Origin: an uncultured Oscillospiraceae bacterium | GTDB lineage: Bacteria > Bacillota > Clostridia > Oscillospirales > Oscillospiraceae | Assembly: GCA_934667095.1 (NCBI GenBank) | Contig: CAKULE010000010.1 | Location: 1-64,000, forward strand | Reading direction: 5' to 3' | Length of the DNA stretch: 64,000 bases | Shown: piece by piece, positions 52,448 through 61,649 of the stretch | Numbering within the stretch: the first letter of the stretch is position 1 | How the letters are laid out: each line of letters begins with the position of its first letter | The notes under the pieces: model-generated | What the model was told of the DNA's origin: nothing | The model's input: only the letters and a program-made list of their open reading frames with translations | The model's database searches: none | Made by a program: the position numbers and the translations under genes

Positions 52448-53473
52448 ATGAAAGAACAACTGGCAAAGATCCGGGAGGAGGCCCTGGCCGCCTTCCAGCA
52501 GGCGAAGGATTCCGCCGGGCTGGATGAGCTGCGGGTCAAGTATCTGGGCAAAAAAGGCGAGCTCACCGGCGTGCTGAAGCAGATGGGCAAGCTGTCCGCC
52601 GAGGAGCGGCCCGCCATGGGCCAGCTGGCCAACGACGTCCGCGCCGCCCTGGAGAGCGCCCTGGACGACGCCGGGACCAAGCTGGCGGAAAAAGCCATGG
52701 AACTGAAGCTGGAAGCCGAGGCGCTGGACGTGACCATCCCCGGCGAGGCCGTGGATGTGGGCCACCGGCATCCCATGTATATCGCCCTGGATGAGATCAA
52801 GGAGATCTTCATCGGCATGGGCTTCACCGTGCTGGACGGGCCGGAGGTGGAGCTGAGCACGCTCAACTTCGACCGGCTGAACGCCGGCGAGGGCCACCCC
52901 AGCCGGGACTGGTCCGACACCTTCTACTTCACCGAGGATGAGCGGGTGATGCTCCGCTCCCAGACCTCTCCCATGCAGGTGCGGGCCATGGACTCCATGA
53001 AGCCCCCCATCCGCATCATCGCCCCCGGCCGGGTGTACCGCAAGGACGAGGTGGACGCCACCCACTCCCCCATGTTCCATCAGGTGGAGGGCATGGTCAT
53101 CGACAAGGGCGTCACCATGGCCGACCTGAAGGGCACGCTGAATCTGGTCATGAAGAAGCTTTACGGCGAGGGCACCGTCACCCGCTTCCGCCCCCACCAC
53201 TTCCCCTTTACCGAGCCCAGCTGCGAGATGGACGTGCAGTGCCACAAGTGCGGCGGCAAAGGCTGCCCCACCTGCAAGGGCGAGGGTTGGATCGAGGTGC
53301 TGGGCGCCGGCATGATCCACCCCCGGGTGCTGGAGATGGCGGGCATCGACCCCAACGTGTACTCCGGCTGGGCCTTCGGCCTGGGGCTGGAACGCATCGC
53401 CATGCGGCGGTTCAAGATCGCCGACCTGCGGCTGATCTTTGAGAACGACGTGCGGTTCCTGGAGCAATTCTGA
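52448..53473 (+). CDS. pheS: Phenylalanyl-tRNA synthetase alpha subunit
   Basis: 341 residues from the ATG at 52448 (AAGGAG). N-terminal coiled coil, then class II core: HPMYIALDEIKEIFIGMGF, LRSQTSPMQVRAM, RIIAPGRVYRKDEVDATHSPMFHQ, and GLGLERIAMRRF (motif 3). A CHKCGGKGCPTCKGEGW insert supplies Cys residues seen in some clostridial PheS. 18 bases before pheT. Confidence 0.98.
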   Translation: MKEQLAKIREEALAAFQQAKDSAGLDELRVKYLGKKGELTGVLKQMGKLSAEERPAMGQLANDVRAALESALDDAGTKLAEKAMELKLEAEALDVTIPGEAVDVGHRHPMYIALDEIKEIFIGMGFTVLDGPEVELSTLNFDRLNAGEGHPSRDWSDTFYFTEDERVMLRSQTSPMQVRAMDSMKPPIRIIAPGRVYRKDEVDATHSPMFHQVEGMVIDKGVTMADLKGTLNLVMKKLYGEGTVTRFRPHHFPFTEPSCEMDVQCHKCGGKGCPTCKGEGWIEVLGAGMIHPRVLEMAGIDPNVYSGWAFGLGLERIAMRRFKIADLRLIFENDVRFLEQF

Positions 53474-53491
53474 GAAAGGAGTGTATGAACA

Positions 53492-55888
53492 ATGAATCTG
53501 AGCAGAAAATGGCTGAATGAGTTTGTCACTGTTGATGCCTCCGACAAGGAATTTGCCGAGGCCATGACCCTCTCCGGCTCCAAGGTGGAAACATGGGAGG
53601 ATCAGGGCAGCGGCATCGTCAACGTGGTGGTGGGCAAGGTGTTGGAGCTGAAGCGCCACGAAAATTCTGACCACATGTGGGTGTGCCAGATCGATGTGGG
53701 TGGGGACGCCCCCATCCAGATCGTCACCGGCGCACAGAACGTGAAGCAGGGGGACCTGGTGCCCGTGGCGCTAGACGGCTCCACCCTGCCCGGCGGCAAG
53801 GAGATCAGGGCCGGCGTCCTGCGGGGCGTGGAGTCCAACGGGATGCTGTGCTCCTTCACCGAGCTGGGGCTTGAGCAGCGGGACTTCCCCTGCGCCTATG
53901 AGAACGGCATCTGGATCCTGTCCGACGACCCGGAGCTCACCGGTCTCACCGTGGGCGAGAATATCCGCACCGCCGTGGGCCTGGATGACCACGTGGTGGA
54001 GTTTGAGATCACTCCCAACCGCCCCGACTGCCTGTCTGTCATCGGTCTGGCCCGGGAGGCCGCCGCCACCTTTGATCAGGAGCTGCGGCTCCACGTACCC
54101 GAGGTGAAGGGCGGGGCCGAGGGCGAGCTCACCGAGCTGCTGGACGTGGAGACCCCAGACGCCGATCTGGTGCCCCGATACACCGCCCGGATGGTGCGCA
54201 ATGTGAAGATCGCCCCTTCCCCCAAATGGATGCGGGAGCGGCTGCGGGCCATGGGTGTGCGCCCCATCAACAACATCGTGGACATCACCAACTACGTCAT
54301 GCTGGAGTACGGCCAGCCCATGCACGCCTTTGACTACCGCTATGTCCACGGCGGCAGGATCATCGTCCGCCGGGCCGCCGAGGGCGAGGAGCTCACTACG
54401 CTGGACGGCACGGTGCGGAAGCTGAACGCCAACCATCTGGTCATCGCCGATGAGACCCGCGCCGTGGGCCTTGCGGGCATCATGGGCGGCGAGAACAGCG
54501 AGATCGTGGCCGACACCGCCGATGTGGTGTTCGAGTCCGCCTGCTTCGACGGCACCTGCATCCGTAAGGGCGCACTGGCCCTCGGCATGCGCACCGAGGC
54601 CAGCGCCAAGTTTGAGAAGGGCCTCGACCCCATGAACACCCTGCCCGCCGTGCAGCGGGCCTGCGAGCTGGTGGAGCTGCTGGGTGCCGGCGAGGTGGTG
54701 GACGGCGTCATCGACATCCTGAACCACGTGCCCCAGCCCACGGTGCTGCCGCTGGAGCCCGCCAAGATCAACGCTCTGCTGGGCACCGACGTGGCCGCCG
54801 ACGAGATGGTGCGCATCCTGCGCAAGCTGGACTTCACCGTGGAGGGCGGGCAGGTCACCGTTCCCTCCTGGCGCGGCGACGTGCTGCGCATGGCCGACCT
54901 GGCCGAGGAGGTGGCCCGCTTCCACGGATACGACGCCATTCCCTGCACCCTCATGCGGGGGCAGACCACTCAGGGCGGCTGGTCCCCCGTGCAGCAGCTG
55001 GAGAATCAGCTGGGCGCCCTCTGCCGCACTTGCGGGTATGACGAGATCATCACCTACTCCTTCATCTCCCCCACCTACTACGACAAGATCCGCTGGGCCG
55101 CCGACGATCACCGCCGCCAGTCCTTCAAGATCCTGAACCCGCTGGGAGAGGACACCTCCATCATGCGCACCACCACCCTGCCCTCCATGCTGGAGATTCT
55201 GGTGCGCAACTACAACTTCCGCAACAAGACCGCCAAGCTCTATGAGCTGGGCCGGATCTATCTCCCCGGCGGCCCCGAGGGGCTGGCGGTGGAGTCCAAG
55301 TACCTGACCCTGGGCGCCTACGGCGAAGGTATGGATTTCTACGCCATGAAGGGTGCCATCGAGGCCATGCTCAAGAGCCTGCGGGCGGCCGACGTCCGGT
55401 TCCGCCCGGTGACGGACAATCCCTCCTACCACCCCGGCCGGTGCGCCGGCGTGTGGGCCAACGGCCAGTACATCGGCGTGTTCGGCCAGCTCCACCCGCT
55501 GGCCGCCAAGAACTACGGCGTGGACGCCGAGCTCTACTGCGCCGAGCTGTCCTTTGACGCGCTGATGGCCGCCAAGGGGCCCGACCCGGAGTACGTTCCC
55601 CTGCCCAAGTTCCCCTCCGTCACCCGGGATATCGCCGTGGTGTGCGCTGAGGAGGTCACCGTGGGCGAGCTGGAGGACGCCATCCGCCGGGGGGCCAAGG
55701 GCCTGCTGAAGGAGGTCACCCTGTTCGACATCTACCGGGGCCCCGGCGTGCTGGCCGGGCTGAAGTCCGTGGCTTTCAATCTGGTGCTGCGGGCGGACGA
55801 CCGTTCCCTCACCGGCGAAGAGGCCGACGAGGATGTCCGGTCTATTCTGGAGGCTCTGGAAAAGGACTGCGGCGCGGTGCTGCGCTGA
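53492..55888 (+). CDS. pheT: Phenylalanyl-tRNA synthetase beta subunit
   Basis: 798 residues. N-terminal tRNA-binding OB domain (VGKVLELKRHENSDHMWVCQIDVG), B3/B4 editing domain, B5, class II-like core (ITYSFISPTYYDKI) and C-terminal ferredoxin-fold anticodon domain (PLPKFPSVTRDIAVV). Forms the alpha2-beta2 enzyme with PheS. Confidence 0.98.
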   Translation: MNLSRKWLNEFVTVDASDKEFAEAMTLSGSKVETWEDQGSGIVNVVVGKVLELKRHENSDHMWVCQIDVGGDAPIQIVTGAQNVKQGDLVPVALDGSTLPGGKEIRAGVLRGVESNGMLCSFTELGLEQRDFPCAYENGIWILSDDPELTGLTVGENIRTAVGLDDHVVEFEITPNRPDCLSVIGLAREAAATFDQELRLHVPEVKGGAEGELTELLDVETPDADLVPRYTARMVRNVKIAPSPKWMRERLRAMGVRPINNIVDITNYVMLEYGQPMHAFDYRYVHGGRIIVRRAAEGEELTTLDGTVRKLNANHLVIADETRAVGLAGIMGGENSEIVADTADVVFESACFDGTCIRKGALALGMRTEASAKFEKGLDPMNTLPAVQRACELVELLGAGEVVDGVIDILNHVPQPTVLPLEPAKINALLGTDVAADEMVRILRKLDFTVEGGQVTVPSWRGDVLRMADLAEEVARFHGYDAIPCTLMRGQTTQGGWSPVQQLENQLGALCRTCGYDEIITYSFISPTYYDKIRWAADDHRRQSFKILNPLGEDTSIMRTTTLPSMLEILVRNYNFRNKTAKLYELGRIYLPGGPEGLAVESKYLTLGAYGEGMDFYAMKGAIEAMLKSLRAADVRFRPVTDNPSYHPGRCAGVWANGQYIGVFGQLHPLAAKNYGVDAELYCAELSFDALMAAKGPDPEYVPLPKFPSVTRDIAVVCAEEVTVGELEDAIRRGAKGLLKEVTLFDIYRGPGVLAGLKSVAFNLVLRADDRSLTGEEADEDVRSILEALEKDCGAVLR

Positions 55889-55900
55889 GCTTTCCCGTAA

Positions 55901-55937
55901 AAAATACCCCCGCGGGCGATGCCCGCGGGGGTATTTT
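55901..55937. terminator. Terminator between pheT and the WG/SLH gene
   Basis: A perfect 17-bp stem (55901-55917 with 55921-55937) with T-runs on both strands, serving both convergent genes. Confidence 0.9.
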
Positions 55938-55974
55938 GTATTCGCAAGCCTTATTGTTGTGCCCCTGCCGGCGC

Positions 55975-58197
55975 TCAGAGCGTGAAGCTCCTGCGCTGCT
56001 CCGGCAGGATAATGCGGGCCAGGATGGCCGCGGCCTCCGACCGGGAGATGTCGTTGCTGGGATAGAACATCCCGCCGCCTGCGCCGGTGAGCACGCCCGC
56101 CCGGTAGAGGGTGAGGATCTCGTCGGCATAGGGGGTGGCCGCCGTCACATCGGACACAGCGGACACCTTATTGACCTGGTAAAGGTCCACAGCGTCCACC
56201 GCATGGGCAAAGAGGCCGGCCATCTCCGCCCTGGTGATGTTGCGGGTATAATCCGCAGGCGTAAAGTCGCCTTCCTTTACGATCCCGTTGGCCAAAGCGT
56301 AGTCCACATAGGTCTGATACCAGGGAGCGCCGTTCTTCAGGCTGCTCTCCCCGGTGTGGTAGATCTCATGGACGCGGCTGGCCATGGTGATGGCCTGAGC
56401 CACAGTCAGGCGGCCGCTGGGGTCGAATTTCCCGCCGGAGCCGTTCATCAGGCCGTACTCATAGCAGATGCGGACGGCCTCGGCATACCACACCTTGGCG
56501 GGCACATCACCGAACTGGCCGGCGTAGGTCTTGGAGGCTGTAAAGGTATTCAGGCTGTCAGCGTTGAAGTAGGGGTTGATGTAGATACTGCTCTTGTCCA
56601 CTTCCCAGTAGGCGGTGGGTTCATTCTGAACGGTTAAATTACGGAATTTACTCCCGGTCAACAGAATTTCTCCCGCCCTGTTGATCAGGCCAAGTCCTGT
56701 TGCCGCCAAGCCGTTTTCAAAATCCGAGTAGTAAACGCCCGAACTCTCAGGCAAGGAAAACACCTCTTTGCCCTCTGTCGTGATATAAATATCCCGCCGG
56801 CCCCGCTTATACTCGCCTTCACCGACAAGCGCGATTCCATCTGAGAAATCACGGGCTACCGAGTACCTTGGGGAAATGATCATCTCACCACGGGCGTTGA
56901 TGTAGCCGTACTGCTTTGTCCCGTTGGCATCTGTCACAGCCACATATGCAAGGCCGCAGGAGAAATTCCCTGCGTCGGAATAAATGGTGGGAATGACCTC
57001 CTTCCCCGTCAGGTCAATAAAGCCGTGCCACTCCTCCCCGGTGTCCTCATCCACCCTCGCGACCGACGCAAGGCCCTCATGAAATTCTCCGATCTCGGCA
57101 TAAGGCTTGGTTATTACCTTGAGGTTCCAATCCATGAGCACACAGGGCGAAGCCTCCGGATAGCGCCAGCCCTTCACCAGGCCGTTTTCCTCATCAAAGA
57201 GGAACTGCGAGTAGTTTCCGTGGGGAATCAGGCACTTGCCCTGAAGATCGTAGATGGCGCTATCATAGTACTCGGAGCCGGGATTGCCCTTAACAATCCA
57301 TTTTCCCCCGCCCTGCAGTGTACAATCGTCTTCGGTCGACGCATTTGACACAATAACCTTACCCGTCTTATCGACATAAAACATACTATAAGAGTTCGGT
57401 ATTACCACCGCCAAACCATTTCCAACACCTGCCGCCAATAGGTACTTCGTCGGGACGACCAGCTTCCCGTTTGTATCCAAAAGTCCCCACTTGTCGTTCA
57501 TCAGCACAGCGGCCAGCCCGCCGTTGTAATCATGTATTCCCTCATATTTCATCGGGACTACCAGCTTGCCCGTTTTGTCAATGACGCCCCATTTGAACCC
57601 GCCGGAAGCATCGCGCTTCGTCACCGGGGCCAGGCCCTCACTAAAATAGCCAGTAGAATCGTACTGGGGCGGAATGACCTCCACACCCTGCTCGTTTATA
57701 AAGCCAACTTTTTCATTCAGCACAACCGGGACCAGACCCTCCGCAAAGCCTTCGTGCATCCATGAAATTCCATCATACTTGAACGGAACGACAACCCTCC
57801 CCTGCCAGTCCAGCAGGGCCGGCTTATAGTCGTCATCCCAAACCTCTACATGATCCGTGCCGAAACTTTTTATGCGGCTGTAGATCACACCGGTCAGCGG
57901 AGTTCCGTCCGGTTTCAGCAGTCCGTACCGTTCCCCCGCCTTGACGATGACAAATTTACCGCAGTATTCGGCCGACTCATAGTTCTCCACCTGGAGGCCG
58001 GTGTCAAGGTCGATCACCTTATCGGCGCTCCACTCCCCTCTGAGCACCGCCCAGTGCAGCTCCGGGATCACGCTCTTGACACGGTAGTCATCCCCCATCT
58101 CAATCAGCTTGCCCTCCACCGCCATGGCAGGGACCGCCAGGGAAATCGCCAGCCCCAGGGCCAGCAGCAGAGATATCAGCCGCTTTTTCGTGTTCAT
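55975..58197 (-). CDS. Secreted WG-repeat protein with S-layer homology domains
   Basis: 740 residues from the ATG at 58197 (AGGAGG). Signal peptide (LISLLLALGLAISLAVPAMA), about nine WG/KWG-type beta repeats (GFINEQGVEVIPPQYD, WGVIDKTGKLVVPMKYE, GFIDLTGKEVIPTIY, YGYINARGEMIISPRY), a linker, and about three SLH domains (VPAKVWYAEAVRICYEYGLMNG, YALANGIVKEG, TPYADEILTLYRAGVLTGAG) that bind wall polymer. The WG part may bind ligands or act as a scaffold. The AT content is slightly higher in the repeat part. Confidence 0.9.
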   Translation of the reverse strand: MNTKKRLISLLLALGLAISLAVPAMAVEGKLIEMGDDYRVKSVIPELHWAVLRGEWSADKVIDLDTGLQVENYESAEYCGKFVIVKAGERYGLLKPDGTPLTGVIYSRIKSFGTDHVEVWDDDYKPALLDWQGRVVVPFKYDGISWMHEGFAEGLVPVVLNEKVGFINEQGVEVIPPQYDSTGYFSEGLAPVTKRDASGGFKWGVIDKTGKLVVPMKYEGIHDYNGGLAAVLMNDKWGLLDTNGKLVVPTKYLLAAGVGNGLAVVIPNSYSMFYVDKTGKVIVSNASTEDDCTLQGGGKWIVKGNPGSEYYDSAIYDLQGKCLIPHGNYSQFLFDEENGLVKGWRYPEASPCVLMDWNLKVITKPYAEIGEFHEGLASVARVDEDTGEEWHGFIDLTGKEVIPTIYSDAGNFSCGLAYVAVTDANGTKQYGYINARGEMIISPRYSVARDFSDGIALVGEGEYKRGRRDIYITTEGKEVFSLPESSGVYYSDFENGLAATGLGLINRAGEILLTGSKFRNLTVQNEPTAYWEVDKSSIYINPYFNADSLNTFTASKTYAGQFGDVPAKVWYAEAVRICYEYGLMNGSGGKFDPSGRLTVAQAITMASRVHEIYHTGESSLKNGAPWYQTYVDYALANGIVKEGDFTPADYTRNITRAEMAGLFAHAVDAVDLYQVNKVSAVSDVTAATPYADEILTLYRAGVLTGAGGGMFYPSNDISRSEAAAILARIILPEQRRSFTL

Positions 58198-58355
58198 GTC
58201 TTTTTCCTCCTGTGTGTCCGTTTTGGGGATCTCTCTGGGAAAAATTATACCACGCAGTAGTGGTATAGGCAAGATTTCCTGTGAAAAAAGGAGGTTTTTC
58301 TGGTCATAATTTCGTCCTCAGCGCAGCATACTGACCGTAAAAGGAGCGATGCGGC

Positions 58356-58715
58356 ATGGAACGAAAAAAAACGCTGTGGTATGCGGCGGCGGGCGGCGCG
58401 GCGGGGCTGGTGAACGGCTTCTTCGGCGGCGGAGGCGGGATGATCCTCGTGCCCCTGCTGGCAGGCAAGTGCGGACTGGATCAGCGGCGGGCCTTCGCCA
58501 CCTCGGTGGCAGTGATCGCGCCCCTGTGCGCCCTGTCGGCGGGGATCTACTTCCTGCGGGGCGATCTGGACCTGCAGCTCTCCCTGCCCTATCTGGCCGG
58601 CGGACTGGCGGGCGGGCTCATCGGCGGGCGGGTGTTCCGAAAGGTGTCCGTCAAGTGGCTGCGGCGGGGGTTCGGGCTGCTGATCCTCTACGGCGGCGTG
58701 AGGGCCCTGCTGTGA
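58356..58715 (+). CDS. TauE/SafE-family permease, N-terminal half protein
   Basis: 119 residues with about four membrane segments: AGLVNGFFGGGGGMILVPLL (the family's glycine-rich first helix), ATSVAVIAPLCALSAGIYF, LAGGLAGGLIGGRVF. Half the usual about 250 residues. AAGGAG ribosome site. Its stop codon overlaps the GTG of the second half (GTGA), so the two are translationally coupled and probably pair to form one exporter of a small sulfur or organic anion. Confidence 0.88.
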   Translation: MERKKTLWYAAAGGAAGLVNGFFGGGGGMILVPLLAGKCGLDQRRAFATSVAVIAPLCALSAGIYFLRGDLDLQLSLPYLAGGLAGGLIGGRVFRKVSVKWLRRGFGLLILYGGVRALL

Positions 58716-59080
58716 CGGACTGGCTCCTCCCCGCCCTGGCGGGGGCGGTCACGGGAGTGCTGTCCGCCTTCGGCGTGGGCGGCGGATCGCTGCTGCTCAT
58801 CTACATGACCACCTTCGCCGGGGTGGCCCAGAACGCGGCACAGGGCATCAACCTGCTGTACTTTTTGCCCACGGCGGGGGCCGCCCTGCCCGCCCACTTC
58901 AAAAACGGGCTGGTGGAGCGCTCCGCCCTGCTGCCCGCCGTGGGTGCGGGGCTGATGGGCACGGCGCTGGCCGCATGGGCCGCCACGGCCATGGATGTGG
59001 CGGTGCTGCGGAAGTGCTTTGGGGTGTTCCTGCTCATCGTGGGGGCGCAGCAGCTGTTCGGAAAGGTCAAAGAGGAATGA
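58712..59080 (+). CDS. TauE/SafE-family permease, C-terminal half protein
   Basis: 122 residues, GTG start overlapping the previous stop. It again begins with a family first-helix pattern (LAGAVTGVLSAFGVGGGSLLLIYM) and has three further helices. Each half is therefore a repeat unit of the usual two-repeat protein. It ends in a hairpin shared with the convergent gene. Confidence 0.86.
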   Translation: MTDWLLPALAGAVTGVLSAFGVGGGSLLLIYMTTFAGVAQNAAQGINLLYFLPTAGAALPAHFKNGLVERSALLPAVGAGLMGTALAAWAATAMDVAVLRKCFGVFLLIVGAQQLFGKVKEE

Positions 59081-59113
59081 AAAGAGCCCCGATGGGGGCT
59101 CTTTTCATTCCTC
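59072..59113. terminator. Terminator built from the ends of two convergent genes
   Basis: A 19-bp perfect stem (59072-59090 with 59095-59113, loop GATG) that includes the last codons and stops of both genes. The AAAAGAGCCCC core with TTTT can stop transcripts from both sides. Confidence 0.75.
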
Positions 59114-59359
59114 CTCTGTTCCGTCCAGAGGCTTGCCGCAGGTGGGGCAGTACCGCTGCCCATAGAGGGCAACGCGCTTGCCGCAGCGGGGGCAGCGCAG
59201 GAATTTGGAGCACAGGACCGCGGCCAGAATGTACAGGGAGATCAGCACCACCAGACCCACCGTCCGGACCGTTCCCTCCAGAAAGGCAGCCACCACTGCC
59301 GCGGCGATGACCAAGACGTCCACCACATAGATGAGCTTTTTCGCGTGTTCCAGCTTCAT
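59105..59359 (-). CDS. Small membrane protein with zinc ribbon
   Basis: 84 residues from the ATG at 59359 (AAAGGAG). Two membrane segments (LIYVVDVLVIAAAVVAAFL, VGLVVLISLYILAAVL), then a C-terminal zinc ribbon CPRCGK...CPTCGK. Its start overlaps the ruvX stop (ATGA). Function unknown. Confidence 0.85.
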   Translation of the reverse strand: MKLEHAKKLIYVVDVLVIAAAVVAAFLEGTVRTVGLVVLISLYILAAVLCSKFLRCPRCGKRVALYGQRYCPTCGKPLDGTEEE

Positions 59360-59781
59360 AGCCTTGTCTCCTTTCGTTTTTTGGTCAGGTAGCCCTCTAA
59401 GATCAGCGACGCCGCCACGGCGTCCACGTTGGCCTTGTGCTGCTTCATCTTCTTGCCGCCGGTGTGGAGGATCTGGTGGGCCTCGATGGTGGTACGGCGC
59501 TCGTCCCACAGGTGCACGCTCAGGCCGCTGGCTGCCTCCAGCCCGGCGGCAAAGGTGCGGTAGAGTTCCGCCCGGGGGCCCTCGGTGCCGTCCATGTTCC
59601 GGGGAAAGCCCATCACCAGCTCGTCCACCTGCCGCTCCTTGATGAGACGGCAGAGTTCCTCTGTCACCTGCTCCGGTTTCCGGCTCTGGATGACGGTGGT
59701 GTAGCCCGCCAGAAGCCCGGCGGGGTCGGAAATGGCGACCCCGGTGCGGGCATCGCCGTAGTCTATGGCCATGATGCGCAT
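59356..59781 (-). CDS. ruvX: Putative pre-16S rRNA nuclease / Holliday junction resolvase RuvX (YqgF)
   Basis: 141 residues from the ATG at 59781 (GAGGAGG). MAIDYGDARTGVAISDPAG (first catalytic Asp), ELVMGFPRNMDGTEG, VHLWDERRTTIEAH and KANVDAVAASLILEGYL (later acidic residues). RNase H-like fold. In E. coli it trims the 16S rRNA 5' end. Confidence 0.95.
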   Translation of the reverse strand: MRIMAIDYGDARTGVAISDPAGLLAGYTTVIQSRKPEQVTEELCRLIKERQVDELVMGFPRNMDGTEGPRAELYRTFAAGLEAASGLSVHLWDERRTTIEAHQILHTGGKKMKQHKANVDAVAASLILEGYLTKKRKETRL

Positions 59782-59831
59782 ACTGCGCCTCCTCTGCAAA
59801 GTTTTTTATATTATAAAGGAGAAAGTTCCGC

Positions 59832-59860
59832 TTGACAAGCCCTTTGCGCTATGGTAGACT
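59832..59860 (+). promoter_or_regulatory. Promoter of the rpmG-secE-nusG-rplK-rplA operon
   Basis: TTGACA, 17 bases, TAGACT. Confidence 0.85.
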
Positions 59861-60075
59861 GGTTCTACCTGTGAGCAGGGCTTTCTTTTTGCGCCATTTT
59901 ACGGGATGGCCGCAAAAACCCTCTCCCCCGCGCAATGGGGCCACAGGGAGGCAATTTGCCGATCCTCCGTAGCTTTTCCGGGCGCCGCAGGGCGTCCTTC
60001 GGAACGCTGGATCGGTTTCGGCCGCTCCGGCGTTTTTTACGTCCGGAGGGTCAAATTCAAAAGGAGGTGCCGAGA
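59861..60075 (+). other. Long structured leader of rpmG
   Basis: About 210 bases between promoter and start. Stems include CCGATCC / GGATCGG (near 59957 and 60008) and CTCCGG / CCGGAG around the T-rich CGTTTTTTACG. No known leader motif recognised; the ribosome site AAGGAGGTG follows. Confidence 0.4.
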
Positions 60076-60240
60076 ATGGCGAAAGCCGGTAGCCGTGTCA
60101 AGATCACCCTGCGCTGCAACGAGTGCAAGCAGCGCAACTACAACACCAGCAAAAACAAGCGCAACACCACTGAGCGTCTGGAGCTCAACAAGTACTGCCC
60201 CTTCTGCAGAAAGCACACTCTGCACACCGAAACCAAGTAA
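60076..60240 (+). CDS. rpmG: 50S ribosomal protein L33 (zinc-binding form)
   Basis: 54 residues. Two CxxC pairs (CNEC, CPFC) mark the zinc-binding form. RVKITLRCNECKQRNY and the KYCPFCRKHTLHTETK end are typical. Confidence 0.97.
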   Translation: MAKAGSRVKITLRCNECKQRNYNTSKNKRNTTERLELNKYCPFCRKHTLHTETK

Positions 60241-60273
60241 TGAGCCGCTGCTCAAGGAAAGAAGGGTATACGA

Positions 60274-60567
60274 ATGTCTGAACTGGATAAGCGTGAGGAA
60301 GCCAAAAAGGAGACCGTAAGCTCCGACAAGGCCCAGAAGAAGGACAAGGCCCCCGCGAAGAAGGAAAAGAAACCCGGCCGCGTCGCCCGTTGGTTCAAGG
60401 ATATGAAGGGCGAGCTGAAAAAGGTCACTTGGCCCTCCGGCAAGGACACCATGAAGAACGTGCTGATCGTCCTCGGCTGCGTGGTCGTCGTGGGCATCTG
60501 CATCTGGGTGTTCGATCTGGTCGCCAAGGGCGTGGTCGAGGCCCTGCTCAAGATCTTCAACCACTGA
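60274..60567 (+). CDS. secE: Preprotein translocase subunit SecE
   Basis: 97 residues. A charged N-terminal extension, the amphipathic helix with WFKDMKGELKKVTWPS and one membrane segment (VLIVLGCVVVVGICIWVFDLV). Clamps SecY. 33 bases after rpmG. Confidence 0.96.
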   Translation: MSELDKREEAKKETVSSDKAQKKDKAPAKKEKKPGRVARWFKDMKGELKKVTWPSGKDTMKNVLIVLGCVVVVGICIWVFDLVAKGVVEALLKIFNH

Positions 60568-60577
60568 GGCATCCGCC

Positions 60578-61096
60578 ATGGCTGAGGAACTGAAATGGTA
60601 CGTGGCTCATACCTATTCCGGGTATGAGAACACCGTGGCCGTCTCCATCGAGCAGGCCGTGGAGAACCGCAACATGCACGACCTGATCGCCGAGGTGTCC
60701 ATCCCCATGGAGACCGTCACCGAGATCACTGACAACGGCCCCAAGACCGTGGAGCGCAAGGTGTTCCCCGGCTACGTGCTGGTCAAGATGGTCATGACCG
60801 ACGAGACGTGGCATCTGGTACGCAATATCCGCGGCGTCACGGGCTTTGTGGGTGCGGCCAACAAGGCCATCCCCCTGACGGACGAGGAGATCGCCGCCCT
60901 GGGCGTGGAGAAGCGCGAGGTCGTGGTCGCTTACAACGTGGGCGACAGCGTGAAGATCACCGACGGCGCACTGGAGTCCTTCATCGGCACCGTGGAAGAG
61001 CTGGACAAGGAGCGCGGCAAGGTCCGCGTGGTCGTGTCCATGTTCGGCCGGGAGACTCCCGTGGAGCTGGAACTGGATCAGGTGGAGCCCATCTGA
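60578..61096 (+). CDS. nusG: Transcription termination/antitermination factor NusG
   Basis: 172 residues. NGN domain (KWYVAHTYSGYENTVA, FPGYVLVKMVMTDETWHLVRN) and KOW domain at the C-terminus (VGDSVKITDGALESFIGTVEEL). Binds RNA polymerase and couples it with ribosomes. Confidence 0.98.
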   Translation: MAEELKWYVAHTYSGYENTVAVSIEQAVENRNMHDLIAEVSIPMETVTEITDNGPKTVERKVFPGYVLVKMVMTDETWHLVRNIRGVTGFVGAANKAIPLTDEEIAALGVEKREVVVAYNVGDSVKITDGALESFIGTVEELDKERGKVRVVVSMFGRETPVELELDQVEPI

Positions 61097-61205
61097 TCTC
61101 CGGACCTTCTGGTCCACCCCGACAGGCAGATGCCTGTCCCCCCGTGGGAGGGGCGCGCAAGGCGCTCCGTCACCACCACATTTTATGTAGGAGGTGCTGT
61201 TTCAA
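61097..61205 (+). other. Spacer with four consecutive hairpins before rplK
   Basis: GGACC-TTCT-GGTCC, GACAGGC-AGAT-GCCTGTC, CCCC-CCGTGGGA-GGGG and GCGC-repeats follow one another. A possible L1- or L11-binding autoregulatory leader; no consensus confirmed. Confidence 0.4.
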
Positions 61206-61631
61206 ATGGCACAGAAAATCACTGGATATGTAAAGCTGCAGATCCCCGCCGGTCAGGCAACTCCGGCCCCCCCTGTTGGTCCCGCTCTGGGCCAGCACGG
61301 CGTCAACATCGCCGCCTTCACCAAGGAATTCAACGAGCGCACCAAGAAGGACATGGGCTTGATCATCCCCGTGGTCATCACCGTGTACGCTGACCGCTCT
61401 TTCTCCTTCATTACCAAGACTCCCCCCGCCGCCGTTCTCATCAAGAAGGCCTGCGGTCTGGAGTCCGGCTCCGGCGTGCCCAACAAGACCAAGGTCGCTA
61501 CCCTGTCCAAGGCTGATCTGCAGAAGATCGCCGAGACCAAGATGCCCGACCTGAACGCCTCCACTCTGGAGAGCGCCATGAGCATGGTCGCCGGTACCGC
61601 CCGTTCCATGGGCGTGCTGGTGGAAGAGTAA
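61206..61631 (+). CDS. rplK: 50S ribosomal protein L11
   Basis: 141 residues from the ATG at 61206 (AGGAGGTG). KLQIPAGQATPAPPVGPALGQHGVNI is the conserved N-terminal thiostrepton-site region. Binds the GTPase centre of 23S rRNA. Confidence 0.98.
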   Translation: MAQKITGYVKLQIPAGQATPAPPVGPALGQHGVNIAAFTKEFNERTKKDMGLIIPVVITVYADRSFSFITKTPPAAVLIKKACGLESGSGVPNKTKVATLSKADLQKIAETKMPDLNASTLESAMSMVAGTARSMGVLVEE

Positions 61632-61649
61632 GGAAAGGAGGAAACATCA

